NCBI GenBank assembly: GCA_964504565.1
Contig: CAZDEY010000018.1
Span: 1-64,000 of the forward strand
Length of the DNA: 64,000 nt
Origin: Cesiribacter sp964504565
GTDB taxonomy: Bacteria > Bacteroidota > Bacteroidia > Cytophagales > Cyclobacteriaceae
Reading direction: 5' to 3'
The notes below the pieces were generated by a model that saw only the letters and a program-made list of their open reading frames with translations, ran no database searches and was not told the origin of the DNA. Both the position numbers and the translations under genes were made by a program. Below are positions 44,178-53,484 of this stretch, piece by piece. Every line of letters starts with the position of its first letter. Position 1 is the stretch's first letter.

Positions 44178-44330
44178 AGTACGAAAGTGGCAATTTATAG
44201 GTAGAACAGCAATAATTGGGCCTATGGTATAGCTAAGTAACTTTTTAATAAAAATTATAAAAATTTGGTTTACCTAGGCATAAGGCAGGGTACTAAGAGC
44301 AAATTTTAAACTCTAAAAAATACCTGCTTT

Positions 44331-45536
44331 ATGAAAAAGACCTTTCTTTACCCGTCTAAGCTATGGCTGCTGGTCGCCGGCTTCTCCGTATTTATCGCTT
44401 GTTCCGAAGACCCCGTAGAGGACAACCCTGTACTCCCTCAAGCGCAACAGGGCTACGCCGCCGACGAAGAATTTTATATTGACGAAGAAACCGCCCAGCA
44501 GATTGCCCAACGCCTTAATCTGGATGACCCCTATAATGTAGAGGAGCCAAACAAAGAAAAGCGGGCTATTGGCCAGTTTATGGCCGTGCCACACAAGGGT
44601 CCTGCTTCTTACTACATTGTGAATTACGAAAAGGGCGGTTATGCTGTAATCTCGGCCGATAAGCGTAACGTGCCCATACTGGCCTATTCTGAAAAGCACA
44701 GCGTAGGTACCGGCGAAGTGCCCGGGGGTATAGTAGATCAATTTGAAGAATACCACGAGTATACCCAACACCTGCGCGATAGCCTAAAATATGTACCGGA
44801 GGAAATAAAGGAAATGTGGTACGGCTTCACTGATAAAAAAGCCTACGAAAAAATGCGGCAGAGCGGTAACCAACGCCTGCTCTACACCACCACTGTTGGG
44901 CCACTCTTGTCTACCAATTGGGGGCAAGGGTGTGCTTATAATAATTTATTAAGTGCTTGCAGAACAGGCGGTAGCTGCCGGCAAGTATGGACGGGTTGTG
45001 TAGCCACGGCTACCGCTCAGGTTATGCGTTACCACCAGCAACCGCGCAGATACAATTGGTCGGCAATGCCCTCTTCACGTACTTGGGACGACGGTACAAC
45101 CGACCTAGACCGGGTAATGCGCGATGTAGGCCAAAACATAGGCATGAACTACGGATGCGATGGCTCTGGTGCGTGGCCTAACGATGCCGCAAATTCGCTA
45201 CGCAGCGATTTTGGTTACGAATCCGCTAACTATCGCTCTTCATTTTCTTGGAAAGAGTACCGTTCTGAGCTATACTCCCGGTTTCCGGTTATGTTAGTAG
45301 GTTACAACGAGAAAAACGAAAGTTGTTTTCTATGGTGGTGCAGCACTTCCTACTCTGGCGGTCACGCTTGGGTAGGCGATGGCTACCGCTACCGCCGCTA
45401 TAGTTCGGGCAACGAGTATCGCTACGCTCATATGAACTGGGGTTGGGATGGCAGCAGCAATGGCTGGTACTACCTGACCGGAAGCTGGAATAGTTTCAAG
45501 TACAAAAAACAAATGGTCACCGACATACGGCCCTAG
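44331..45536 (+). CDS. C10 family (streptopain-like) cysteine protease lipoprotein
   Basis: 401 residues. A lipoprotein signal with the lipobox FIAC at C24 is followed by a propeptide of the Spi_C10 type (about 45-120: FYIDEETAQQIAQRL, YYIVNYEKGGYAVISADKRNVPILAYSE). The catalytic domain starts with LLSTNWGQGCAYN, carries the nucleophile C223 in VWTGCVATATAQVMRYHQ, the catalytic H345 in SGGHAWVGDGY, and NWGWDGSSNGWY behind it. Same family as SpeB, periodontain and interpain. It should be anchored in the outer membrane and made as a zymogen. Extra cysteines in the catalytic domain may form disulfides. Monocistronic, with a terminator downstream. Confidence 0.93.
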   Translation: MKKTFLYPSKLWLLVAGFSVFIACSEDPVEDNPVLPQAQQGYAADEEFYIDEETAQQIAQRLNLDDPYNVEEPNKEKRAIGQFMAVPHKGPASYYIVNYEKGGYAVISADKRNVPILAYSEKHSVGTGEVPGGIVDQFEEYHEYTQHLRDSLKYVPEEIKEMWYGFTDKKAYEKMRQSGNQRLLYTTTVGPLLSTNWGQGCAYNNLLSACRTGGSCRQVWTGCVATATAQVMRYHQQPRRYNWSAMPSSRTWDDGTTDLDRVMRDVGQNIGMNYGCDGSGAWPNDAANSLRSDFGYESANYRSSFSWKEYRSELYSRFPVMLVGYNEKNESCFLWWCSTSYSGGHAWVGDGYRYRRYSSGNEYRYAHMNWGWDGSSNGWYYLTGSWNSFKYKKQMVTDIRP

Positions 45537-45564
45537 AGAAAATAATTTCCTTCTTACCAAAAAG

Positions 45565-45596
45565 GCGAAGTCTGCTATAGGCTTCGCTTTTTTTAT
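45565..45596 (+). terminator. terminator after the C10 protease
   Basis: Stem GCGAAG / CTTCGC with an 11-nt loop followed by a T7-rich tail. Confidence 0.8.
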
Positions 45597-45618
45597 TTAG
45601 AAGGCTTTACAAAAACTG

Positions 45619-45626
45619 TATATTTG
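45619..45626 (+). promoter_or_regulatory. -7 promoter element of aspS
   Basis: TATATTTG matches TAnnTTTG. No clear TTG is seen at the -33 distance. About 80 nt of leader follow, including a palindromic repeat. Confidence 0.55.
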
Positions 45627-45647
45627 CGGTCTATTGTAGACTTTAGC

Positions 45648-45673
45648 AGATCCTGAAACAAGTTCAGGATGAC
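45648..45673. repeat. REP-like palindrome in the aspS leader
   Basis: TCCTGAA-ACAAG-TTCAGGA inverted repeat, within a 26-bp block ending GATGAC. From memory the same block is dispersed in many Bacteroidota genomes; this window has a single copy. Confidence 0.6.
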
Positions 45674-45705
45674 TTCACTAATTCACTCATTCAGTCCTTC
45701 AGTAT

Positions 45706-47503
45706 ATGTTCCGTACCCATACCTGTGGCGAGCTTCGCCTTCAAGACCAAGGAAAAACCGTAACCGTAGCCGGCTGGGCCCAAACCGTTCGTAATAAAGG
45801 TGCGGTGCTCTGGATTGACGTGCGCGATCGCTACGGCCTTATTCAGTTGGTATTTGAAGAAGGTATTACCGACCTCAACTTGCTGGAACAGGCTGCGGAG
45901 GTAGGCCGCGAGTTTGTGGTACAGGCCACCGGCGAGGTAATTGAGCGCTACAACAAAAACCCCAATATGCCTACCGGCGATATTGAGATTAGGGTGACCG
46001 AACTAAAGGTGCTAAACAAAGCCAAAACCCCGCCCTTCCTGATTGAGGACGAGACCGACGGTGGCGACGAGCTGCGCATGAAGTACCGCTACCTGGATTT
46101 GCGCCGCCGCCCCGTGCGCGAAAATATGCTGCTGCGCCATAAAGTAGCCCAGGCCACGCGCAACTACCTGAGCGGCCAAAATTTTATGGAGGTAGAAACG
46201 CCGGTGCTAATTAAGAGTACGCCCGAGGGTGCCCGCGACTTTGTAGTGCCCAGCCGTATGAATCCCGGCGAGTTTTACGCCCTGCCGCAGAGCCCCCAAA
46301 CCTTTAAGCAATTGCTCATGGTAAGCGGTTTCGATCGCTACTTTCAGATTGTAAAATGCTTCCGCGACGAAGATTTGCGCGCCGACCGCCAGCCCGAGTT
46401 TACCCAAATAGACTGCGAAATGGCCTTTGTAGAGCAGGAAGATATTTTGAATACGTTCGAAGGCCTAATAAAGCACCTGTTTAAAGCGGTAAAAGGTATT
46501 GAACTAGGCAACTTTCCGCGCATGACTTACGACGAAGCCATGCAGCGCTACGGCTCCGATAAGCCCGATATCCGCTTCGGAATGGAGTTCGCCAACCTAA
46601 ACGCCGTTACCCAGAATAAAGGCTTTAAAATATTCAGCCTATAACACAATTATTAAAGCAATTATCTTTAAAATATTTGATGAAGCTGAATTGGTGGTAG
46701 CTATAGCGGTGCCCGGTGCGGCAGAGTATACCCGCAAGCAACTGGATGCCCTGCAGGATTTTGTAAAACGTCCGCAACTGGGCATGAAGGGTATGGTATG
46801 GGTAAAGTACAACGCGGATGGTACCCTAAAAAGTACCGTAGATAAATTTTATAGCGAGGCCGATCTGAAAGCTTGGGCGGAGGCTAGCGGCGCCCAAGCC
46901 GGCGATCTGATCCTGGTACTGAGCGGCCCAACCGACCAAACCCGCAAGGCCATGAGCGAGCTGCGCCTGCACCTGGGCAACGAACTGGGCCTGCGCCAAA
47001 ACGACCAATTTGCCCCGCTGTGGGTACTGGATTTTCCGCTGCTGGAGTGGGACGAGGAGACCGGCCGTTACCACGCTATGCACCACCCCTTTACCTCGCC
47101 CAAGCCCGCCGACATGGATAAGCTGGAGAGCGGCCCGGGGGCCGTGCGCGCCAACGCCTACGATTTGGCCATGAACGGCGTAGAAATTGGCGGCGGTTCC
47201 ATTCGTATTCACGACCGGGCTACGCAGGCGCGCATGTTTAAGTTGCTGGGTTTCAGCGAGGAAGAAGCCAAGGCCCAGTTCGGTTTCCTGATGGATGCCT
47301 TTGAGTACGGCGCTCCCCCGCACGGCGGTATTGCCTTCGGCTTCGATAGGCTCTGCTCGCTAATGGGCGGTCAGCAGAGCATCCGCGACTTTATTGCCTT
47401 CCCCAAAAACAACGCCGGCCGCGACGTTATGATTGACTCACCCAGCCCTATTTCGGAAGAGCAGTTGAGGGAATTGGAACTGGCGGTGAAGCGGAGTAAT
47501 TAA
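45706..47503 (+). CDS. aspS: aspartyl-tRNA synthetase, reading frame broken by a 43-bp insertion
   Basis: The N-terminal part (45706-46644) has the OB-fold anticodon domain (VAGWAQTVRNKGAVLWIDVRD) and class II motif 2 (RYFQIVKCFRDEDLRADRQPEFTQID). The C-terminal part (from about 46678) has the GAD insertion domain and motif 3 (GIAFGFDRLCSLMGG). Between them the normal sequence GFKIFDEAELVV is interrupted. The 12-mer CTTTAAAATATT occurs at 46623-46634 and again at 46666-46677, and removing exactly one copy plus the intervening 31 bp (43 bp) restores one frame of about 585 residues, the family's normal length. As written, translation stops at TAA shortly after the insertion begins. aspS is essential, so this is an assembly error, a recent mutation with a second copy elsewhere, or something stranger. 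Confidence 0.9.
46635..46677. repeat. 43-bp insertion with 12-bp direct repeat in aspS
   Basis: Direct repeats CTTTAAAATATT at 46623-46634 and 46666-46677, 43 bp apart. The intervening DNA is AT-rich with a stop codon in the aspS frame; the shift of 43 (1 modulo 3) exactly explains the change of frame. Confidence 0.9.
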
Positions 47504-47522
47504 GGGTATGCTAGTCATTGAG

Positions 47523-47554
47523 AAAGCCTGCTAATTGAGATTAGCAGGCTTTTT
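47523..47554 (+). terminator. aspS terminator
   Basis: Stem AAGCCTGCTAA / TTAGCAGGCTT with a 6-nt loop and T5 tail, just past the stop codon. Confidence 0.9.
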
Positions 47555-47660
47555 CTATTAATATTTTATAATTATTAAAAAGACTTTATTTTATAAATGT
47601 CTAGGAGGAAAATGGTTTCACCGTGTTATATAGATCATTTATGGTTTAATTCAATTTATG

Positions 47661-49107
47661 TTAATTTAAGTTCTTCATCTTTAACGTAATATCTCCAATA
47701 TTATAAGTGTACACCGAAGCTGGCAGAAAAGAAAGTACCAACTCTTTAACATTCTTAGCGCCCAGCTGATCTATAGAAGTCACTAAAGCAGTTTGAAAAT
47801 AATTCGTTTTACAGAATTGGATTAAGCTTTTTAAGTCTTGAGGTTTTTCAAAATAACGGTTACTCCACTTGATTTCCACCCCCCAGACAGGTTTATATTT
47901 TTTGTCATCTACTAAAACCAAATCTACCTCTCCTTCTTTTCTTCCTTCTTTCCAGCGGGCGTAAGTTAGGTCTAATTTCTCACGATGCATCCACTGTGAC
48001 AATATCGCAGTTTCTACCATATTCCCCATTTCCTGATCTGTTTCCGATATTGGAGAAAATAATGCAGTTCTTAAGGATGGATTAGTTAAATATACTTTAA
48101 AGCTTGTTACTCTTTTTAAACGTTTTGCGTTAATATCTACTTTATTAAGAACTTTTATAAGGAATGCTGCTTCTAGATATTCTAAGTATTTTTTAAGGGT
48201 ATCTTTCTGGATACCACTTTCTTGCCATAGTTTCATAGGAAAATTCGTTTCCTGTATTGTAAGCGATGTAAGTGAAAAATCGATTCAATTCTTGAACATC
48301 CTTTATGCCATACAAACTTGGTAAATCCCTTAATAATACTTTGTCTACAATATCGTTCTTTACGTACCTACCCATGTCGCTTTGTATCACTTCGTTTAGA
48401 ACTACCTCAGGATACCCGCCAAAATTTAAATAATGAATAAATTCTTTATTTAATGCTTTAATATTATTTGTTAAACAATATGGAATAGATTTATTACCAT
48501 ATTCAATGCTGCCTTCATATATCAAATGCTTCATTCCCTTTAAATGAATATATTCCTGAAATGTTAGAGGAGGTAACATAAAGTCGGTAAACCTACCAGC
48601 TCCACTTTCGGTGCTATGCCATTTAAGTGCTGCAGCGGCCGATCCAGAAACAATAAATTTTGTGTCAGGATAAGAGTCTACTAACACTTTAAGATGTCTT
48701 TCCCAATCTTTTAAGTACTGTATCTCATCGAAAAATACGTAGCAACCTTTTAAATGAGTTAGATTTAGTGACTCTTTACATAAATCTAATATATCTTCTA
48801 AGCCTAGATGAACATAAATTGGGTTATCTATACCAATAAAAAATATCTGCTGAGGGTTATTTCCTTCTTTAATTAAACTGTCAATACTATGAAATAACAT
48901 TACTGTTTTTCCTACTCGTCTGGGGCCCATCAATACTATAGCTCTTCGGACACTTTTCCCTTTTACATAAGGGTAAAACAAATCAAAATATAACCTTTTA
49001 GCCATATTGTTATAAGTGTCATGAACTTTTTTGGTGATCCACCAAGGATTTTCATAGTGCAATCGCTCAATGATTTTCTTCGTCGGAATAAGATTTGTAT
49101 GGCTCAC
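47661..49107 (-). pseudogene. AAA+ ATPase with DUF4143 domain, frameshifted
   Basis: The first part (49107 down to 48193) has Walker A GPRRVGKT (about 61-68), Walker B CYVFFDEIQYL and the FIVSGSAAAA sensor, and ends abnormally in ARKWYPERYP. The second part, in another frame (48236 down to 47661), picks up with WQESGIQKDTLKKYLEYLEAAFLIKV, then the DUF4143 nuclease-like block (GNMVETAILSQW, EGEVDLVLVD, VEIKWSNRY). The joined sequence FSYETM-QESGIQKDTL is what intact relatives show, so one base is lost or gained near 48213. Intact members are about 400-450 residues. They look like ATPase-nuclease proteins of accessory or defence-like nature; function unknown. AT-rich. Confidence 0.85.
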
Positions 49108-49274
49108 AAAATTATTTATTTGTTCTAATATAGTAAAAATAAGCAGATATTAATCTGCCTAAGTATACATTTTAAATGTCTTAAATACTCACAAAATCAT
49201 TTTTAAATAGGATTTTGGATTTTTTTGATTGCTCATCCAACTAAACACCCCACCCCCGTACTGGTTCACTTCCT

Positions 49275-50303
49275 ATGAAGGAGCCTCTCTCGCGCTTTTC
49301 GCTTAAACTTTTGATTATATTAATTTTTGTAGCTGCGGTTATGGTTTTGTACCACGGCGCGCAGTTTTTTCTGCTGCTGTTGGCCGGGGCGCTGTTGGCT
49401 ATTTTGTGGCGCGGTTCGACTCACTGGTTAAATTCCCGGCTGCGTATACCCTTTAAGGTAGCCCTGCCGGTAATAGTTATTCTGCATATGGGGCTGTTGG
49501 TACTATTCTTTTGGCTGGCCGCGCCCAACATAGCCGAGCAAGTGGCTCAAATACGCGAGCAACTTCCTACGCTTATTGCCGAGGCCAAAGACCAACTTCA
49601 GCGTACGGCTTTGGGTAAGCAGATTCTGGCCGGTATTGAGGGCCACAGCCTGCAGGATATTGGCGCGCAGCGAATCTTCAACGTATTTTCCGGTACCCTA
49701 AACGTAGTAGTTGATGTGCTGCTGATTCTGGTGTTTGCCCTCTTCCTGACGGCCGACCCCCAAACGTACCGCCGGGGCATTTTGCTGTTGGTGCCCGCTA
49801 AAAACCACCACCGCGCCGAAGCCCTGCTTATCCAATTAGATACTACGCTGTTTCGGTGGTTCATTGGCAAAATACTGGATATGTTCAGCATTTTTGTTAT
49901 GACCGTCTTAGGCCTGTGGCTGCTGGATATGCCCCTAATTTTTACGCTGGCCTTTATTGCCTTTCTGTTTTCGTTTGTGCCGAATGTTGGTCCGCTAATT
50001 TCAGTGGTGCCGGCGGCGGCCATTGCCCTGCTGCAGGGTCCGCAGCAAGTTTTGTACGTATGCCTGCTTTACTTAGGCATTCAGTTGTTCGAGAGCTACT
50101 TTGTAACGCCCAATGTTCAAAAGCACGCCTCCTACGTGCCGCCGGTGCTGCTACTGCTGGTGCAGTTTTTACTAGCGCGTTTTTTAGGCGTCCTGGGTTT
50201 ATTTTTAAGCACCCCGCTGCTGGTAATTCTTATGATTGTAGTGCGTAAGCTCTATATAGAGGCTTATGTTGAGAAGGATGGTACTGCTTCTATTCCAAGC
50301 TAA
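49275..50303 (+). CDS. AI-2E family transporter (PerM/TqsA-type permease)
   Basis: 342 residues with about eight transmembrane helices: two pairs at the N-terminus, a soluble loop (IAEQVAQIREQLPTLIAEAKDQLQ) and a C-terminal bundle containing the family stretch FIAFLFSFVPNVGPLISVVPAA and FVTPNVQKHASYVPPVLLLLVQFLLARFLGVLGLFLSTPLLVI. The family includes TqsA (AI-2 export) and Na+/H+ antiporters, so the substrate is not fixed by sequence. It sits alone between a broken ATPase and a convergent oxidoreductase gene. Confidence 0.93.
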   Translation: MKEPLSRFSLKLLIILIFVAAVMVLYHGAQFFLLLLAGALLAILWRGSTHWLNSRLRIPFKVALPVIVILHMGLLVLFFWLAAPNIAEQVAQIREQLPTLIAEAKDQLQRTALGKQILAGIEGHSLQDIGAQRIFNVFSGTLNVVVDVLLILVFALFLTADPQTYRRGILLLVPAKNHHRAEALLIQLDTTLFRWFIGKILDMFSIFVMTVLGLWLLDMPLIFTLAFIAFLFSFVPNVGPLISVVPAAAIALLQGPQQVLYVCLLYLGIQLFESYFVTPNVQKHASYVPPVLLLLVQFLLARFLGVLGLFLSTPLLVILMIVVRKLYIEAYVEKDGTASIPS

Positions 50304-50331
50304 AACCTCGTTAGCGTTTAACAAATAGAAT

Positions 50332-50362
50332 AAAAAAAGCCTTAGCACTACGCTAAGGCTTA
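50332..50362 (-). terminator. bidirectional terminator between the AI-2E and OYE genes
   Basis: Stem AAGCCTTAG / CTAAGGCTT with a 7-nt loop. The minus-strand transcript ends in U7, so it mainly serves the oxidoreductase gene. Confidence 0.85.
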
Positions 50363-50387
50363 GAATTTCTAAATATATCTTAAGGAA

Positions 50388-51473
50388 TTATGCCTCTACT
50401 TCCTTTAAAGTAGGGTAATCAGTGTAGCCCTTGGGGCCGGGGGTATAGAAGGTATCGAAGTCGGGTTGGGCTAGTTCGGCATTTTGCTCCAAACGTTCTA
50501 CCAAATCGGGGTTCGAGATAAACGGGCGGCCAAAGGCTACCAGGTGGCCCAAGCCAGCTTGCAAATCCTGTTCGGCTTTTTCCGGGCTGTCGTAGCCGCC
50601 GCTAATAATTAACGTGCCGCCGAAGGCATCCCGTATGTTTTCTTTCACCGAACGCGGTACCTCGGGGGCGCCCATAGCCGAGTGGTCAACTATATGAATG
50701 TAGGCCAGCTTAAGTTTGCCCAGCTCACGCGCCAAATACTCAAAATCAGCTTCCAGATTCTGGAACGGGCCGGTATTATTAAATACACCGTAGGGCGATA
50801 CGCGAATACCCACTTTATCGGCACCAATAGCTTCTATAGTTTCGCGGGCAACTTCCAATATAAAGCGGGCGCGGTTTTCTACCGAACCGTTGTACTCGCC
50901 CTCCAACTCGTTTACATTGGGGTTGAAGAACTGCTCCAGTAAATACCCGTTGGCGGCGTGCAGTTCCACCCCGTCCAGGCCGGCTTCTACGGCATTCTTA
51001 GCCGACTGCACAAATTCCTGCTGGGCCTGCTGAATATCCTTAGGCGTCATTAGGCGGGCGGCGGGGTAGGGTTGGGGGCCGTGCTCATCGGTATACATTT
51101 CGCCCTCAACCGCTTTGGTGGTAGTGCCCAGCACCTCGGCATCGGTGGCCATATTGTGCGGGTGGCCCACCCGGCCGGTATGCATTAGTTGCAGAAAAAT
51201 TTTGGCCCCACCGCGGTGTACGGCCTCGGCTACTTTCTTCCAGCCTTCGGTTTGTTCTTTACTGAATGCCCCCGGTATACGCGGGTAACCTAAGCCGTTG
51301 GGCGAGGGGGAGGTGCCTTCGGTTATTATTAAACCGGCCCCGGCGCGCTGGCCGTAGTACTCGGCCATTAAATCATTCGGGTTGTTATTAGTGGCCCGGC
51401 TGCGGGTCATGGGGGCCATTACTACCCGGTTTTTCAGGCTCAGGGAGCCTAGTTGGTACGGATCGAAAAGCAT
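50388..51473 (-). CDS. nemA: old yellow enzyme family alkene reductase
   Basis: 361 residues, FMN-dependent TIM barrel. N-terminal LFDPYQLGSLSLKNRVVMAPMTRSRA, then IFLQLMHTGRVGHP, the active-site region GVELHAANGYLLEQFFNPNVN (His/Asn substrate ligands are usually H-A-A-N) and GRPFISNPDLVERL near the end. Reduces activated C=C bonds, nitroesters and N-ethylmaleimide with NADPH. The start MLFDPYQLG is typical. The physiological substrate is unknown. Monocistronic. Confidence 0.94.
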   Translation of the reverse strand: MLFDPYQLGSLSLKNRVVMAPMTRSRATNNNPNDLMAEYYGQRAGAGLIITEGTSPSPNGLGYPRIPGAFSKEQTEGWKKVAEAVHRGGAKIFLQLMHTGRVGHPHNMATDAEVLGTTTKAVEGEMYTDEHGPQPYPAARLMTPKDIQQAQQEFVQSAKNAVEAGLDGVELHAANGYLLEQFFNPNVNELEGEYNGSVENRARFILEVARETIEAIGADKVGIRVSPYGVFNNTGPFQNLEADFEYLARELGKLKLAYIHIVDHSAMGAPEVPRSVKENIRDAFGGTLIISGGYDSPEKAEQDLQAGLGHLVAFGRPFISNPDLVERLEQNAELAQPDFDTFYTPGPKGYTDYPTLKEVEA

Positions 51474-51612
51474 AAATTCAGGATTTTAGGGGTAAAAAAA
51501 TGCACTAGCTGTTCTGGGCTAGCTGGCAAGGTAACGCCGGGGGCTAAATTAAAGTTTAAACATCAATATAAAAAATCGAGAATAAACATAGGCCAAGGCT
51601 ACGGGTTAACTG

Positions 51613-51645
51613 ATTAAGAATTAAGAATTAAGAATTAAGAATTAG
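51613..51645. repeat. heptamer tandem repeat (ATTAAGA)n
   Basis: Four to five perfect copies of a 7-bp unit in the gap upstream of the MscS gene. Confidence 0.85.
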
Positions 51646-51674
51646 CTAAACTACCCACGCTAAAAAAAAGCACT

Positions 51675-53462
51675 ATGTTACCATTACCTTCTACCCGGAA
51701 GGATTATTATTTATATCTGTTCTTCCTCTTACTATGCTGCCCCCAACTAAGCCCCGCCCAAAATAACTACCCCCGCGCCCAAGAAGTTGACTCCCTTCAG
51801 GTGCCTACCGGCGGCGGCCAGCTAAGCGAATATAACGAGGCTTATTATCAGCTAGAAAAGCTAAACGCCGGTTTGAATAGTAAGCTAGATGGTATAAACC
51901 TGCAAACCCCCCAGGCTACGCTGGAGTACTTTTACCGGCAGGGCAAGCAGGGTAATTTTAAGGCTGCCGGCCAGGTGCTTAACCTAAACCTGTACCCCAA
52001 AAGTGAGCACTCCCGCCTTGCCCCGCAATTGGCCCGCCAACTCTACTACGTGCTGGATAGTCAGCTAGGCTTTGACTGGGAAGGCCTGCCCGACCGGCCC
52101 GATGCCATTCCCTTGCACAGCTCGCAGAACGACCCAATGGCCGGCAAGCCCCGCCGCAGCGTTTTATTGGGCAGCCTAACCGCCGGCCAGCGCGATATTG
52201 CCCTGCGCCTGCAGCGGGTTAAAACTGAGAATGGTGCGCCTATATGGGTTTTCTCGCCCCAAACGGTAGAAAACATAACGCCTCTGTACCAAAAGTTTGG
52301 CCCCGGTCCGGTAGAAAAGAAGATGCCTACTTGGGCCAAACAGGAAATACTGGGACAAACCCCAATCTGGGCCTGGCTGGCGCTGCTGCTTATGCTGGTG
52401 TTTGCCGTTGGCTTTGCCTACCTGGTAGGTCGCTGGGTAAAACGCCGCTACGACGATGCTGACAGCCGTTGGGTAAAGGGCGCCGGGCTTAAAATAAGTA
52501 CGCCGGTGGCCGCCGTTGCCGCATTTTTAGTAGTGTACCTGCTGAGTTCCATTTTTCTTTCCCTGCCGGGAATTGTAAATATAACGCTGCTTATTTTGCT
52601 GATTCTTTCGGTAATGTGGCTGGGTATGCGCCTGATAAAGTACTTTACCGAAAATATAACCGAGGGCCAGGTTGATGATATTTCGGAGCTTTCGGATAAT
52701 ACGCATAATCACCAGCAGCGCAAGCTAACCTACCTTTCGGTAGGGCGGCGGGTGCTGCTGTTTATTTTGGTGGTGGTGGGTTTTGGGCTAATTGCCAACC
52801 AGTTTAATTCTACCAAAGGCTTGGGAGTAACGCTGCTGGCCTCGGCCGGGGTGCTAACGGTTTTGCTGGGCATAGCGGCCCAACCGGCCTTGGGGAATAT
52901 AGTAGCCAGCATACAAATTGCCTTGGCCAAACCTGTGCGCATAGGCGATAGCGTGTACTTTGAGGGCAATTGGGGCTACGTAGAAGACATTCAGTATACC
53001 TACGTGCTGATACAGACCTGGGACCAGCGCCGCATAATTGTGCCGGTTAAGTACTTTATTACCCACCCGGTAGAAAACTGGACCATGCGCAGCGCCCACA
53101 TTGTCAAACCCATCGTAATTCACGCCGATTATACGGTAGATGTAGATAAAATCCGGAAGAAATTTGACGAGCTGCTGCGCAACGATAAGGACTGGGACGG
53201 CGAAAACGAACCTAAAGTACAAGTGCTAAGCATTGGCGACGAAACCGTAGAGGTACGCGCCCTCTGCAGCGCCAAAGACCCCAGCACCGCCTGGGATTTA
53301 CACTGCCGCCTCCGCGAGCAACTGCTTACCTACGTACGCGAACTGGAAGAGGGCACTTATTTACCGAAGCGTCGGGTGCAGTTTAGGGAATCGGCTAGTA
53401 AAGCTCAGGAAAACGAACGTAATCAAAACGATGCATCAGTAGCCTACGGGCGGAATGAGTAG
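51675..53462 (+). CDS. MscS family mechanosensitive ion channel with periplasmic domain
   Basis: 595 residues. Signal peptide (YLYLFFLLLCCPQLSPAQ), then a periplasmic domain of about 190 residues (ATLEYFYRQGKQGNFKAAGQVLNL). Several transmembrane helices follow, then the MscS pore helix and beta domain (LASAGVLTVLLGIAAQPALG, IQIALAKPVRIGDSVYFEGNWGYVEDI, VPVKYFITHPVENWT) and the C-terminal cytoplasmic vestibule. The pore glycine/alanine pattern is as expected. Larger than E. coli MscS, in the size range of YbiO/YnaI-type channels. It releases solutes during hypo-osmotic shock. The last seven codons overlap an upstream extension of the next gene's frame only. Confidence 0.93.
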   Translation: MLPLPSTRKDYYLYLFFLLLCCPQLSPAQNNYPRAQEVDSLQVPTGGGQLSEYNEAYYQLEKLNAGLNSKLDGINLQTPQATLEYFYRQGKQGNFKAAGQVLNLNLYPKSEHSRLAPQLARQLYYVLDSQLGFDWEGLPDRPDAIPLHSSQNDPMAGKPRRSVLLGSLTAGQRDIALRLQRVKTENGAPIWVFSPQTVENITPLYQKFGPGPVEKKMPTWAKQEILGQTPIWAWLALLLMLVFAVGFAYLVGRWVKRRYDDADSRWVKGAGLKISTPVAAVAAFLVVYLLSSIFLSLPGIVNITLLILLILSVMWLGMRLIKYFTENITEGQVDDISELSDNTHNHQQRKLTYLSVGRRVLLFILVVVGFGLIANQFNSTKGLGVTLLASAGVLTVLLGIAAQPALGNIVASIQIALAKPVRIGDSVYFEGNWGYVEDIQYTYVLIQTWDQRRIIVPVKYFITHPVENWTMRSAHIVKPIVIHADYTVDVDKIRKKFDELLRNDKDWDGENEPKVQVLSIGDETVEVRALCSAKDPSTAWDLHCRLREQLLTYVRELEEGTYLPKRRVQFRESASKAQENERNQNDASVAYGRNE

Positions 53463-53472
53463 ACTAATATAC

Positions 53473-53480
53473 TATCTTTG
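53473..53480 (+). promoter_or_regulatory. -7 element directly before a start codon
   Basis: TATCTTTG followed by CCGT and the ATG at 53485. The transcript would start at or within a base or two of the start codon. No clear -33 TTG is seen. Confidence 0.5.
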
Positions 53481-53484
53481 CCGT

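Noticed and set aside
46635..46677. Intein or self-splicing intron in aspS
   Set aside because: 43 bp is far too short for either, and no splice motifs are present.
46826..47323. Minus-strand frame of 165 codons inside aspS
   Set aside because: Antisense to the conserved catalytic domain; no domain of its own.
53455..53484. Upstream start for the barrel protein
   Set aside because: The extension (MSRLIYYLCR) overlaps the MscS stop and spoils the signal peptide; the ATG at 53485 fits better.
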